Source: an uncultured Clostridia bacterium (GTDB lineage Bacteria; Bacillota; Clostridia; Oscillospirales; Ruminococcaceae). Taken from it: a DNA stretch of 64,000 bases. The stretch is from positions 1 to 64,000 of the forward strand of contig CALWNU010000042.1 in the NCBI GenBank assembly GCA_944382905.1, written 5' to 3'. The notes below the pieces were generated by a model that was not told the DNA's origin, ran no database searches, and saw only the letters and a list, made by a program, of their open reading frames with translations. Shown here in pieces: positions 1 through 10,842 of this stretch. The position numbers and the translations under genes were made by a program. Position 1 is the first letter of the stretch. Each line of letters opens with the position of its first letter.

Positions 1-20
1 TTTGATAGGGAGGCTTTCTC

Positions 21-182
21 ATGCCCTGCTGTGAAAACAAAAACAAAACCTGGATCATCGTCCTGGCGTTCATCCTGCTGTACGTTCTGTACTGCGATTT
101 TGACCTGTGCAGCATTTTTGGCGGCAACAACTATAGCAACTGCAACTGCAATCGCAATGTGCCTCCGTACTGCTGCGACTAA
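21..182 (+). CDS. Cys-rich mini membrane protein (unknown)
   Basis: A 53-residue protein that I do not recognise. The ATG follows a GGGAGG ribosome binding site at about 9-14, and the gene ends directly before a strong terminator, so it looks like a genuine expressed gene. It starts with a Cys-Cys pair (MPCCENKNK), has one hydrophobic segment (about residues 11-24), then a Cys- and Asn-rich tail ending in PPYCCD. Eight of the 53 residues are Cys. The layout suggests a single-pass membrane peptide with a metal-binding or disulfide-forming exposed tail; function is unknown. Its promoter would lie outside the window. Confidence 0.6.
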   Translation: MPCCENKNKTWIIVLAFILLYVLYCDFDLCSIFGGNNYSNCNCNRNVPPYCCD

Positions 183-192
183 TTTGAAATAA

Positions 193-224
193 GAAGAAGC
201 CCGCGTCAGCGGGCTTCTTCTTTT
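193..224. terminator. Bidirectional rho-independent terminator
   Basis: Perfect 12-bp stem (193-204 with 209-220) with a GTCA loop, T-rich on the plus side and A-rich on the other. It separates the mini protein from the convergent unknown gene at 231. Confidence 0.9.
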
Positions 225-230
225 GGTGGA

Positions 231-881
231 TTATTGACAAAATTGAGTTTCTTCGATCATTTGCCTGCAAAGTTTTTCGTACGCGTGAAATAGATTTTCT
301 CCCAACTGGATCATCTGTTGATCATCTTTTTTACCGCACAGGCGGGCAAAGGCCTCTCCGATTTGCTCAAACTGTCCTTTTCCATTGCCGCAAAGCAGAT
401 AAAAAGACAGGGTCTTGGAATCGTTGATCTGTTCATGTAAAAGAGGGTCTGTTTGCCTGATCTGGGAGGAAATTTCCTGAAAAGCGGTTTCTGCCAAAAT
501 CGACGGCAACCCGGCGTTTAATACCGCATTGGTCACAAAGGAAAAAAGCACTTTTCTTTGCAGCCGGATTTCTGGCTGGTCGCTTATTTCGCACAGGGTC
601 AAAACCGGACCGTTCTCTGCAAAGAGCAAAGCCGCTATTTTGTCCCCCAATGCATACGCCTTTTGGATGTTCCCGTTTTTCTTTTGGGTTACAAATTCCA
701 TTGCCGCCAGTTCCCCTTCATCTTTGGGGGGAGTCCGCATTCCAGAAGGAGGCACGATTTTCATATCGCTGTCGTCTCCCGCCACCGCCAGCATCATCTT
801 TTGCTGCAATCCCCTGCGTTCCCGCTGGAGTTTGATGCTGATTGCAGTGATCAAAATAAATAGAAGAACCAGTACAAACAA
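231..881 (-). CDS. Hypothetical membrane-anchored protein
   Basis: A 216-residue protein that I do not recognise. It begins with one hydrophobic segment (FVLVLLFILITAISIKL), probably a signal anchor, followed by a soluble, Gln/Glu-rich, mostly helical region of about 190 residues with no motif I can name. The start chosen is TTG at 881, behind an AGAGGTGA sequence at good spacing; a GTG at 890 would add three residues but has little upstream of it. It is the last gene of the run malic enzyme, TSCPD protein, this gene, and ends at a shared terminator. No functional claim is made. Confidence 0.7.
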   Translation of the reverse strand: MFVLVLLFILITAISIKLQRERRGLQQKMMLAVAGDDSDMKIVPPSGMRTPPKDEGELAAMEFVTQKKNGNIQKAYALGDKIAALLFAENGPVLTLCEISDQPEIRLQRKVLFSFVTNAVLNAGLPSILAETAFQEISSQIRQTDPLLHEQINDSKTLSFYLLCGNGKGQFEQIGEAFARLCGKKDDQQMIQLGENLFHAYEKLCRQMIEETQFCQ

Positions 882-912
882 TTTTCTCACCTCTTTTTTC
901 GTTATGGCGTCT

Positions 913-1188
913 TTATTTGCATTCTTGCGCTTGTTTTAACGCTTCTTCCAATGCAAAAGACAGCTGATCCGGACAGGAAGTCCTTCCCGTTCCGCAGCGG
1001 ACGCCGCGCAGCCGCCGGATAATTTCTTTTGCGTTGCGTCCCTTCACCAGCTGGGAAATTCCCCGGCTGTTCCCGCTGCATCCGCCAATAAATTCGACAT
1101 TTTGGATGGTTTCTCCGTCTAATTCCAGCGTAATAAGCCTGGAACAGACGCCTTTTGTTTTGTATTGATAAGCTGTTTTCTTTCCCAT
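913..1188 (-). CDS. TSCPD domain protein (TIGR03905-like)
   Basis: A 91-residue protein with the family signature near its C-terminus (GRTSCPDQLSFAL) and the conserved upstream GGCSGN motif. The TSCPD domain also occurs at the end of some ribonucleotide reductases and, as here, in short stand-alone proteins whose role is not known. The ATG abuts the TAA of the malic enzyme gene with no intergenic base, so the two are probably translationally coupled. Conserved Cys residues suggest metal binding, which is inference. No link to malate metabolism is shown beyond the shared operon. Confidence 0.85.
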   Translation of the reverse strand: MGKKTAYQYKTKGVCSRLITLELDGETIQNVEFIGGCSGNSRGISQLVKGRNAKEIIRRLRGVRCGTGRTSCPDQLSFALEEALKQAQECK

Positions 1189-2367
1189 TTATTCTTTCGA
1201 CCTCGCCAAACCGTGTTCTACTGCGTTTTTCGCCACGGCGTCCGCCACCGCATCAGCGACCTTGGGATTGAACGGATCCGGCAAAATATAGTCGGTGGTC
1301 AATTCCGATTCGCTGACAATCCCGGCAATGGCATAGGCTGCCGCGACCTTCATCGACTCGCTGATATCCCGAGCCCGCACACGCAAAACGCCTTTGAAAA
1401 TGCCGGGGAATGCCATGACGTTATTGATCTGATTGGGGAAATCCGACCGGCCGGTGCCGATGACATAAGCGCCGCCTTGTTTGGCTTCTTCCGGCATGAT
1501 TTCTGGAACGGGGTTCGCCATAGGGAAAACAATCGATTTGTCGGCCATCGACGCAATCATTTCCCGGGTAACGATATTGGGGGCAGACACGCCAATAAAC
1601 ACATCCGCGCCTTGGAGCATTTGTGCCAGGGTGCCTTGACGGTTTTCCTTGTTGGTCAGTTCCGCCATTTCCTTTTGCGCCGGATTGGTCCACTCGGCGC
1701 CGCGGTAAATAGCTCCCTGCCGATCGCACAGGATAATATCGCCGAAATTCATTTGCAGCAAGAGCTTGGTAATTGCGATTCCCGCCGCGCCGGCACCGTT
1801 GACAACAATATGGGCGGATCCCATTTTGCGTCCGGTGAGTTTCATCGCATTTAACAGCGCTGCAGCGACAATAATTGCCGTCCCATGCTGATCGTCGTGG
1901 AAAACAGGGATATCGCAGCATTCTTTGAGCCGTCTTTCGATTTCAAAACAACGCGGCGCGGCAATATCCTCCAGATTGATACCGCCAAAGCTTTTGGAAA
2001 TCAATGAAACCGTGCGGACGATTTCGTCTACGTCTTTGGAATCAATGCAGATGGGGAATGCATCCACCCCGCCAAACTCTTTGAACAGCGCGCATTTTCC
2101 TTCCATCACGGGCATGGCTGCCGCAGGACCGATGTCTCCAAGACCCAAAACCGCAGTCCCGTCGGTAATGACCGCCACTAAATTGGCGCGGCGGGTCAGC
2201 GAAAAGGATTTGTCTTCATCCTTCTGGATTTCCAAACAAGGCTGTGCAACGCCGGGCGTATAAGCCAAAGACAAATCTTCTTTATTTTGAATCGGAACGC
2301 GAGAGACAATTTCAATTTTCCCTTGCCATTCTTCGTGTTTTTGTAAAGAACGCTCCATGATATTCAT
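1189..2367 (-). CDS. NAD(P)-dependent malic enzyme
   Basis: A 392-residue enzyme of the short bacterial malic enzyme family: oxidative decarboxylation of malate to pyruvate with NAD(P) reduction, cytoplasmic. Visible motifs are the N-terminal SLAYTPGVAQPC, the metal/substrate region FPICIDSKDVDEIV, the PVFHDDQHGTA motif, and the Rossmann nucleotide motif VVNGAGAAGIAITKLLL. Length matches the stand-alone form without a phosphotransacetylase extension. ATG at 2367 follows AGGTGG; a second ATG at 2358 is possible. It has its own promoter upstream and is followed without a gap by the TSCPD gene. Coenzyme preference cannot be read from the sequence with confidence. Confidence 0.95.
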   Translation of the reverse strand: MNIMERSLQKHEEWQGKIEIVSRVPIQNKEDLSLAYTPGVAQPCLEIQKDEDKSFSLTRRANLVAVITDGTAVLGLGDIGPAAAMPVMEGKCALFKEFGGVDAFPICIDSKDVDEIVRTVSLISKSFGGINLEDIAAPRCFEIERRLKECCDIPVFHDDQHGTAIIVAAALLNAMKLTGRKMGSAHIVVNGAGAAGIAITKLLLQMNFGDIILCDRQGAIYRGAEWTNPAQKEMAELTNKENRQGTLAQMLQGADVFIGVSAPNIVTREMIASMADKSIVFPMANPVPEIMPEEAKQGGAYVIGTGRSDFPNQINNVMAFPGIFKGVLRVRARDISESMKVAAAYAIAGIVSESELTTDYILPDPFNPKVADAVADAVAKNAVEHGLARSKE

Positions 2368-2434
2368 TGCTATGCCACCTATCCGTTTATATTTTTCTGC
2401 AGTCCCATCGGAAAAGAGACCCGATTCACATCTA

Positions 2435-2464
2435 ATTATACACCTACTACATCAAAGGAAGCAA
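2435..2464 (-). promoter_or_regulatory. SigA-type promoter of malic enzyme
   Basis: On the minus strand TTGCTT, an 18-base spacer, then a perfect TATAAT, about 70 bases before the malic enzyme start codon. Confidence 0.6.
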
Positions 2465-2503
2465 GGCCCGATTCTAAAACATCTGCAAGTTTGCCTTTTT
2501 AAA

Positions 2504-2540
2504 CAAAAAGATCCCCGCGGTTTTGCCGTAGGGATTTTTT
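2504..2540 (-). terminator. Terminator after gatB
   Basis: Imperfect GC-rich hairpin (ATCCC...CGG with CCG...GGGAT, minus strand) followed by a run of T, just downstream of the gatB stop. Confidence 0.8.
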
Positions 2541-2543
2541 GAT

Positions 2544-3983
2544 TTAATCTTTTTGCAGCATGGTTTCGATAATTTGTTTGAGTACGGCAGGATTCCCTTG
2601 CCCCTTTGACTGGCGCATACACTGCCCCACCAAAAAGCCGACGACATTGGTTTTTCCGCCTTTGTAATCCGCCACCGATTTGGGATTGGCGGCAATTACG
2701 GATTTTACGATTTCTTCCAATGCACCGGTATCGGAAATCTGCGCCAACCCTTTCTCCTTGACCGATTCTTCCGCTGTTTTTTCTGAAAACGCAATGTCTT
2801 CCAACACCATTTTCCCCGCTGTCACGGAGATGGTGCCTTTTTCAATCATGGCGATCATATCCGTCAGTTTCTCCGGCGTCAAACAAGTATCCGACAGCAT
2901 GATGTTTTTCTCGTTCAGCAGCTTGGAAACATCGCCCAACAGCCAGTTGGAAATATTTTTCGCCTTGCAAATCCCTTTTTCCACGCAGGCTTCGAAGAAA
3001 GCGGCTTTTTCCGGATTTTCCGTCAAAAGATTCGCATCGAAATACGGAAGCCCATTGCTTTGCATATACCGTTTTAGCTTTTTATTGGGCAGCTCCGGCA
3101 GCTCTTCTTTCCATTTCTGGATGTCCCCTTCGTCGATGACGATAGTCAGCAGGTCCGGTTCCGGGAAATAGCGGTAATCCTGGGAATCTTCTTTGCTGCG
3201 CAGTAAAAAGTTCTGCCCTTTCGCATCGTCCCAGCGTCGAGTCTCCTGGCCGATGGTCCCGCCGGCTTCCAAAATCTCAATTTGCCGCTTGGCCTCGTAT
3301 TCAATGGCCCGCACCGCACCGCTAAACGTATTGACATTTTTCATTTCGCAGCGTGTGCCCAGCGGATCCCCCGGCCGGCGGACTGATACATTGATGTCGC
3401 AACGGATAGATCCTTCCTGCATTTTGCAGTCGGAAATATCGATATATTGCAAAATGGACTTGATCGTCTCCAAATAGGCTTTGGCTTCTGCAGAACTATG
3501 CATATCCGGTTCGGAGACAATCTCAATCAGCGGCACGCCGCAGCGGTTAAAGTCCACCAAGCTGCCTGAAAAACTTTCGTCGTGCAGCAGTTTTCCGGCG
3601 TCCTCCTCGATGTGGATTCTGGTAACGCCAATCCGCTTGGTCGCGCCGGATTCATCGACGATGACATCCAAATAGCCGTTTTCGCACAAGGGGATGTCAT
3701 ACTGGGAAATCTGGTACGCTTTCGGCAGGTCGGGATAAAAATAGTTTTTCCGGTCCTGTTTGCTGACCGGGTTGATTTTACAGTTCAGGGCATGTCCCAT
3801 TTTCACCGCGTATTCCACGACTTTTTCATTCAAAGTAGGAAGCGTGCCCGGCATCCCGGTGCAAATAGGGCAACAATGGGAGTTGACTTCGGCGCCAAAT
3901 ACGTTTTGGCAGCTGCAGTAAATTTTGGTTGCAGTATTTAATTCTGCATGGACTTCCAATCCGATGGTCATTTCATAATTCAT
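2544..3983 (-). CDS. gatB: Asp-tRNA(Asn)/Glu-tRNA(Gln) amidotransferase subunit B
   Basis: A 479-residue GatB, the subunit that binds the misacylated tRNA and activates the side-chain carboxyl with ATP. The N-terminus MNYEMTIGLEVHAELNT is the family start. A Cys cluster (CSCQNVF...CCPICTG) is the zinc-binding element, and the C-terminal third is the YqeY/GatB tail domain. The start at 3983 follows AGGAGG; a longer open frame upstream carries no GatB sequence. The gatA stop and gatB start overlap as ATGA, the usual coupling in gatCAB operons. Its presence implies indirect synthesis of Gln-tRNA and probably Asn-tRNA in this organism. Confidence 0.97.
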   Translation of the reverse strand: MNYEMTIGLEVHAELNTATKIYCSCQNVFGAEVNSHCCPICTGMPGTLPTLNEKVVEYAVKMGHALNCKINPVSKQDRKNYFYPDLPKAYQISQYDIPLCENGYLDVIVDESGATKRIGVTRIHIEEDAGKLLHDESFSGSLVDFNRCGVPLIEIVSEPDMHSSAEAKAYLETIKSILQYIDISDCKMQEGSIRCDINVSVRRPGDPLGTRCEMKNVNTFSGAVRAIEYEAKRQIEILEAGGTIGQETRRWDDAKGQNFLLRSKEDSQDYRYFPEPDLLTIVIDEGDIQKWKEELPELPNKKLKRYMQSNGLPYFDANLLTENPEKAAFFEACVEKGICKAKNISNWLLGDVSKLLNEKNIMLSDTCLTPEKLTDMIAMIEKGTISVTAGKMVLEDIAFSEKTAEESVKEKGLAQISDTGALEEIVKSVIAANPKSVADYKGGKTNVVGFLVGQCMRQSKGQGNPAVLKQIIETMLQKD

Positions 3984-5464
3984 TTTGTTTGCCCTCCTTC
4001 CCCTTTCATGGACGGCGCGATTCCAAACCCGCCGCAAATCGTTTCATAGCATCCTGCCACGTCAAACAGCATCTGCTCGGAGAATTTTGGCCCAATCATC
4101 TGCATTCCAATCGGCAGACCATTTTCCGATATGCCGCAAGGAACGGAAATGGCGGGAAGGCCGGCGATATTGACCGTTACCGTACAAACATCAGCCGCAT
4201 ACATTTTCAACGGGTCGTCGGTGCGCTCTCCGACGCGGAACGCAGGCGAAGGAGACGTGGGCGTCAGGATCACGTCGCATTGCTGGAAAGCATCTGCATA
4301 TTCCTGCGCAATACGCTGCTGCATCTGTTTTGCTCGTTTGTAATAGGCATCGTAGAATCCGGAGCTGAGCACAAAAGTCCCCAACATGATCCGCCGTTTT
4401 ACTTCATCGCCGAACCCTTCGCTTCTCGTCTTTTCATACATATCGATCAAATTGGTGTAATCTTTCGCCCGGTAGCCGTATTTCACCCCGTCAAAACGCG
4501 CTAGGTTGGAAGAAGCTTCCGCCGAGGAAATGATGTAATATGCCGACAAGGCGTAATCTGTGCTGGGAAGCGTGATGTTCACAGCCTGCGCGCCCTCTTC
4601 TGCCAGGCGCTGAATCCCCGCCATCACGGCAGCTTTGACCTGCGGTTCTACCCCTTCGCCAAAATACTCTTGCGGAATCCCAATCCGGAGCCCTTTGACC
4701 GAACGGTTCATTCCCTGGCAAAAATCCCCGTATTCCCGCTGAGCGCTGGTCGCGTCCATGGGATCTTTTCCGCAGATCACCGAATACAAAGAGGCCACAT
4801 CCGCCACCGAACGGCCCAGCGGCCCGATTTGATCCAGCGAGGAGGCAAAAGCGACCAAGCCATAGCGGGAAACAGAACCATAGGTGGGTTTGAGGCCGAC
4901 CACGCCGCAATAAGAAGCGGGAAGTCGAATCGACCCGCCGGTGTCCGAACCAAGGGCCAGCACCGCTTCCCCGGCACTCACGCAGGAGGCGCTGCCACCC
5001 GAAGATCCCCCGGGGACATAGTCCGGGTTCCAGGGGTTCTTGGCAGGCTTAAAATAAGAAGTTTCACAAGAAGAGCCCATGGCAAATTCATCCATGTTGC
5101 ATTTTCCTACGATCACGGCGCCGGCCTGCTCCAATTTGTCAACGACCGTCGCATTATACGGCGGCTGGAAATTGGAGAGCATTTTGGACCCGCAGCTGGT
5201 CAAAACATCTTTGGTGCAGATGTTATCTTTGACGCCGATCGGGATCCCGGCAAGCGGGGACAAATCTTCCCCTGCCGCGATTTTCCGGTCCACCTCTTTG
5301 GCCTGTTCCAGCGCCTGCTCTTCGCACACGGTAACAAAGGAACCGATGGTACCTTCCACCTTTGCAATTTGGCCGAATACGGAATGGGCGATTTCCACTG
5401 CGCTGCATTCTTTCTTTTGCAGTTTTTCCGAAAGGGATGCAGCCGTCATTTCAAATAATTCCAT
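3980..5464 (-). CDS. gatA: Asp-tRNA(Asn)/Glu-tRNA(Gln) amidotransferase subunit A
   Basis: A 494-residue glutaminase subunit of the amidase-signature family that releases ammonia from glutamine for GatB. The Ser-cisSer-Lys triad is visible: Lys79 in GIPIGVKDN, cis-Ser154 in PGGSSGGSA and nucleophile Ser178 in GSDTGGSIR; these numbers agree with characterised GatA proteins. The gene lies between gatC (14-base gap) and gatB (4-base overlap). Full length, with no sign of damage. Confidence 0.97.
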   Translation of the reverse strand: MELFEMTAASLSEKLQKKECSAVEIAHSVFGQIAKVEGTIGSFVTVCEEQALEQAKEVDRKIAAGEDLSPLAGIPIGVKDNICTKDVLTSCGSKMLSNFQPPYNATVVDKLEQAGAVIVGKCNMDEFAMGSSCETSYFKPAKNPWNPDYVPGGSSGGSASCVSAGEAVLALGSDTGGSIRLPASYCGVVGLKPTYGSVSRYGLVAFASSLDQIGPLGRSVADVASLYSVICGKDPMDATSAQREYGDFCQGMNRSVKGLRIGIPQEYFGEGVEPQVKAAVMAGIQRLAEEGAQAVNITLPSTDYALSAYYIISSAEASSNLARFDGVKYGYRAKDYTNLIDMYEKTRSEGFGDEVKRRIMLGTFVLSSGFYDAYYKRAKQMQQRIAQEYADAFQQCDVILTPTSPSPAFRVGERTDDPLKMYAADVCTVTVNIAGLPAISVPCGISENGLPIGMQMIGPKFSEQMLFDVAGCYETICGGFGIAPSMKGEGGQTK

Positions 5465-5478
5465 TTTCTACACCCTTT

Positions 5479-5748
5479 CTATTCAACGACTTTGGGGACG
5501 ACAATGCACCCTGCCTGGACCTGCGGCGCATTTTTTAACAATTGGTCCCGTTTCAAGGACGGCTTGACCTGGTCTGGGCGCAGCCGCATGGGATTCGACG
5601 GATCCACCGCGGTATATGCGTCGTCCATCGGCGGCAATTTTTCGCACATGGCCACAATTGTTTCCATTTCATGTTGAAACTTTTCCATCTTTTCGTCTTC
5701 AATCGAAAGGCGTGCCAATTTTGCAATATGCCGAATGTCAATTTGCAT
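5479..5748 (-). CDS. gatC: Asp-tRNA(Asn)/Glu-tRNA(Gln) amidotransferase subunit C
   Basis: An 89-residue GatC, the small helical subunit that wraps around and stabilises GatA. The N-terminal IAKLARLSIEDEKME and the late PMRLRPDQV are typical of the family. The ATG follows AAGGAGG. It is first in gatC-gatA-gatB and starts about 54 bases after the ligA stop, so it may be transcribed from ligA as well as from a promoter I could not define. Confidence 0.95.
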   Translation of the reverse strand: MQIDIRHIAKLARLSIEDEKMEKFQHEMETIVAMCEKLPPMDDAYTAVDPSNPMRLRPDQVKPSLKRDQLLKNAPQVQAGCIVVPKVVE

Positions 5749-5802
5749 GGCGTGATACCTCCTTTATGAAATTCAATAGATCATGATCGCCAAGATCGGA
5801 TG

Positions 5803-7944
<2,142 letters not shown>

Positions 7945-8601
7945 TTATTGCGCCGTGGTGGAATTGCCTAGTCCGATGCTGCCGAAAAATTCCGGCACTT
8001 CCCCCACAATCACCGTTTGTCCCAGCTCCATATTGGTAGAGATACTGGTTTTCATGGAAAAGCCGGGGATGACCGCCGAAACATCTGTTTCAATCTGCAG
8101 ATAAATCAAATGTAGGGTCTGATTGACTCCCGCCGCAGAAAATTGATGATATAGATCGGTCTGTACCACCCCCTCCGGCAACAGCCGAAATTGGATATCA
8201 GGTCCGCGTCCCGACAGGATTTTGAATCCGGTCAGCGATCCAAGAGGGATTCGCAACGAAGTTGCAGACAGGCTTTGGATCCTCTCTGCCACTTTTTGCA
8301 TTACCGCGCTTTTGATCTGATTTAACAATACGGAATCGACCTGCAAAGATGTGATTTTGCCGCTTCCGTCCCGAGTTAAGTGGATGATCTGCTGATAGGA
8401 AACGTCCATTTGCTCCAATTGTTCTGCCACAGTCTGATTGATTGCCGCGGTGACTAAGATCCTCGCTTGATAAGACAGCCTGTCGGTAAGGACGGGGGTA
8501 ATCCAAGAACTGATCCCCCAAAGAAGGGCGAAGAAGCCGGCAAAAAATAGGAAAATACGAAAAAGCTTTTTGCGGTGTTTTCTTTTCTTTCCATGCAGCA
8601 T
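7945..8601 (-). CDS. yunB: Sporulation protein YunB
   Basis: A 218-residue YunB, a mother-cell sporulation protein in Bacillus whose exact role is unknown. A basic N-terminus (HGKKRKHRKKLF) is followed by one membrane segment (FRIFLFFAGFFALLWGI) and an extracytoplasmic domain with the family pattern of alternating amphipathic strands (GFKILSGRGPDIQFRLLPEG). The start at 8601 sits behind GGGAGGGG; the longer open frame includes an upstream terminator and is rejected. A CATATACT sequence just upstream resembles a SigE -10, but no convincing -35 accompanies it. This gene supports an endospore-forming host. Confidence 0.9.
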   Translation of the reverse strand: MLHGKKRKHRKKLFRIFLFFAGFFALLWGISSWITPVLTDRLSYQARILVTAAINQTVAEQLEQMDVSYQQIIHLTRDGSGKITSLQVDSVLLNQIKSAVMQKVAERIQSLSATSLRIPLGSLTGFKILSGRGPDIQFRLLPEGVVQTDLYHQFSAAGVNQTLHLIYLQIETDVSAVIPGFSMKTSISTNMELGQTVIVGEVPEFFGSIGLGNSTTAQ

Positions 8602-8660
8602 ACCATTCCCCTCCCTTCCCAGTATATGGACACCCTCCCGGTTCTGTGCGTATTTTCCGA

Positions 8661-8692
8661 AAAAAATGCGCCGGGGATTCCGGCGCATTTCG
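8661..8692 (-). terminator. Terminator after HTH-membrane gene
   Basis: Perfect 11-bp stem (8664-8674 with 8680-8690), five-base loop, and a T run on the minus strand; it insulates yunB from the gene upstream. Confidence 0.85.
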
Positions 8693-8701
8693 CATTTTTG
8701 G

Positions 8702-9970
8702 TTACTTGGTGGGATAGGTAATCTGTGTTTCTGAGGATCGCTCGATGTTTTCGTCCGCAACATCGAAGGAATAGGCGGATTCCTGATACGAAATCCCAAA
8801 TCGATCGACAACCGTGACGACGATCTGCAGCGTTTGCCATTCTCCAGGTGCAAAGCGTTCCTGGATCGGCACGGCGGCGGCGATTTGCCGCAAAGAATAA
8901 CCCTGCATTACGGGAGACTCGCCCTCCTCAAAAGCGGATTCTGGCTGGGTTTCAGAAAAATCAGCAGAGTATTCCCGATATTTTTTTCCGTCCTTGAAAA
9001 GCTGTACGGTTCCGCTTTCCGGATAGTTGGCTAACGCCGGATAGGTGGCGTCGTCGATCAGCGCTTCTACCTTCAGCGATCCGTTCAGCGCCAGCGTGCT
9101 GCCGGAATCAGACAGGCCATATCGAGTCATATCCCCCTCGAAAGAGGTTTGGATGGTCAGCAAGTGCTGATCCAATCCATAAATCGGGTCCAGGGCTTGC
9201 ACGGTTTTTTCCCCATCTTGTTCAAAAGTGATGGTACCATGGATTTCATGCGATAGCGGAAGGGAGACAGTTGTTTCAAAAACACCCGCGTCGTTTTGTA
9301 AGATTTCCTGGTGAATGGTCTCAAAATCAGACCCGGTAAAAGTTAAGAATGCGGTGGTCTGCGCGGTATAGGATTTGGGGAGAACGGTAAATTGGACCTT
9401 TGCCGTTTTAGTAATGGGCTGCAAACTCAAAACGTCGTACCGAAAATCCGCCAAAATGCTGTCTGGATCGGTGGGGCTGTTTTGGCTGTGATCTGACGAG
9501 GAAGAAACATCTGAGGAATTTTCAGCCTGTATTTGGGACAGGTCGCTTTGCAGCCGGTCGATTTGTTGATTCAGCTGGGCGATGGTCCTGTGCTGCATCC
9601 AAAACCCGCCGATAATCGCTGTCAGGCACAGGATGGCCGCTATGCCAATCCCAGCAATCCAAAGCGTTCTCCAGCGCCGGCCGGCTTTTGAGGGCAAAGG
9701 GTCGGGCGCGGCTGGTTCAGACGATAAATTCGATAGATCCTTTGCCTGCGTCTCGGGTTGTGGCACGGTGTAATCCTGCTCTTGCAATAATTCATCCAAT
9801 GAGATGTGAAAAATTCGGCTGATTTCCCGCAGCTTCTCCAATTCCGGCACTGCCTGGCCGGATTCCCATTTCGAGACTGCCTGCCGAGAAACCCCCAATT
9901 TTTCTCCAAGCTCCTCTTGAGAAAAGCCGAATTGTTTGCGCAATTGGGCAATACGGTCCGCCAATTTCAT
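8702..9970 (-). CDS. Membrane-anchored HTH regulator with ectodomain
   Basis: A 422-residue three-part protein. Residues about 5-62 form a clear XRE/Cro-type helix-turn-helix (FSQEELGEKLGVSRQAVSKW). A Pro/Ser linker follows, then one membrane segment (about 105-125, TLWIAGIGIAAILCLTAIIG), a short coiled coil (QLNQQIDRLQSDLSQIQAE), a Ser-rich linker and roughly 250 residues outside the membrane with beta-rich sequence. DNA binding in the cytoplasm coupled to an outer domain suggests a one-component envelope sensor; that is inference, and I do not recognise the ectodomain. ATG follows AGGAG; the gene is monocistronic, ending at its own terminator. Confidence 0.85.
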   Translation of the reverse strand: MKLADRIAQLRKQFGFSQEELGEKLGVSRQAVSKWESGQAVPELEKLREISRIFHISLDELLQEQDYTVPQPETQAKDLSNLSSEPAAPDPLPSKAGRRWRTLWIAGIGIAAILCLTAIIGGFWMQHRTIAQLNQQIDRLQSDLSQIQAENSSDVSSSSDHSQNSPTDPDSILADFRYDVLSLQPITKTAKVQFTVLPKSYTAQTTAFLTFTGSDFETIHQEILQNDAGVFETTVSLPLSHEIHGTITFEQDGEKTVQALDPIYGLDQHLLTIQTSFEGDMTRYGLSDSGSTLALNGSLKVEALIDDATYPALANYPESGTVQLFKDGKKYREYSADFSETQPESAFEEGESPVMQGYSLRQIAAAVPIQERFAPGEWQTLQIVVTVVDRFGISYQESAYSFDVADENIERSSETQITYPTK

Positions 9971-10122
9971 CGTTTTCGCTCCTTTCTCCCTTATCCTACC
10001 AGACAGTCGCTTTTTTCGCTACCAACTACTGCTTTCCTTTTGTCAACCTCTGGTTGCGTCCGGTTGTTTCATTCGATTTTCCGTTGTATTACTGGAAAAC
10101 ATGCCGGCATTGCGGAATGGAA

Positions 10123-10151
10123 TTGCACAAATTCGGAAAAGGTGGTACACT
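10123..10151 (+). promoter_or_regulatory. SigA-type promoter of HAD phosphatase
   Basis: TTGCAC, 17-base spacer, TACACT, ending about 32 bases before the start codon of the HAD gene. Confidence 0.55.
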
Positions 10152-10182
10152 GAGCACAGCAAAAACGAGGGGACGGAGCAGG

Positions 10183-10839
10183 ATGAAAGAACTGGTCATT
10201 TTTGATTTGGACGGAACATTGATCAATTCCATTGACGATCTGGCAGATAGCACCAATTACGCGTTGGCGCAATGCGGGCTGCCCACACATTCGGTGGAAG
10301 AGTACAAATATTTTGTAGGAAACGGGGTCGACATGCAGATCCTGCGTTCTTTGCCGGAAGAAGAAAAGGAAAACCAATCGCTTTTTCAACGCGTCAAGCA
10401 AATTTATTTGGAGCGGTACGAATCCCATAGCAAAGACAAAACCTGTCCATATCCAGGGATCATGCAGCTGCTGCAGCAATGCAATGCAGCTGGGGTGAAA
10501 ATTGCGGTAGTATCGAATAAGCCGCATGATATTACGGCGGAAGTCGTGCGGCATTATTTCCCTCAAATCCGTTTTGCGGCAACCATTGGGCAGAAAGACG
10601 GCATTCCCAAAAAACCGGATCCTGCCGGGGTGCGCGAAGTGTTGCGGTTAACCGGCGTCTGCCCGCAGCAGGCGCTGTATGTCGGAGATACTTGGGTTGA
10701 TATACAGACGGCGCAAAACAGCAACTTGACGTCCTGCGGCGTATTGTGGGGGTTTCGCACCAGACAGGAATTAGAGGAAAATCATGCCGACTATATCGTG
10801 GAACGGCCCGACCAGTTGGCGGAAATTATTTTGAAATAG
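10183..10839 (+). CDS. HAD-family phosphatase (phosphoglycolate phosphatase-like)
   Basis: A 218-residue haloacid dehalogenase hydrolase, class I with an alpha-helical cap. Motif I is FDLDGTLINS near the N-terminus (nucleophile Asp and acid/base Asp), motif II is VVSNKPH, motif III is the Lys of KKPDPAGV, and motif IV is YVGDTWVDIQTA. This pattern fits the Gph group, but close paralogs act on other small phosphomonoesters, so the substrate is open. Start chosen at ATG 10183 behind GGAGCAGG. A second HAD phosphatase of the same type lies at 61839-62483. Confidence 0.88.
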   Translation: MKELVIFDLDGTLINSIDDLADSTNYALAQCGLPTHSVEEYKYFVGNGVDMQILRSLPEEEKENQSLFQRVKQIYLERYESHSKDKTCPYPGIMQLLQQCNAAGVKIAVVSNKPHDITAEVVRHYFPQIRFAATIGQKDGIPKKPDPAGVREVLRLTGVCPQQALYVGDTWVDIQTAQNSNLTSCGVLWGFRTRQELEENHADYIVERPDQLAEIILK

Positions 10840-10842
10840 GTA

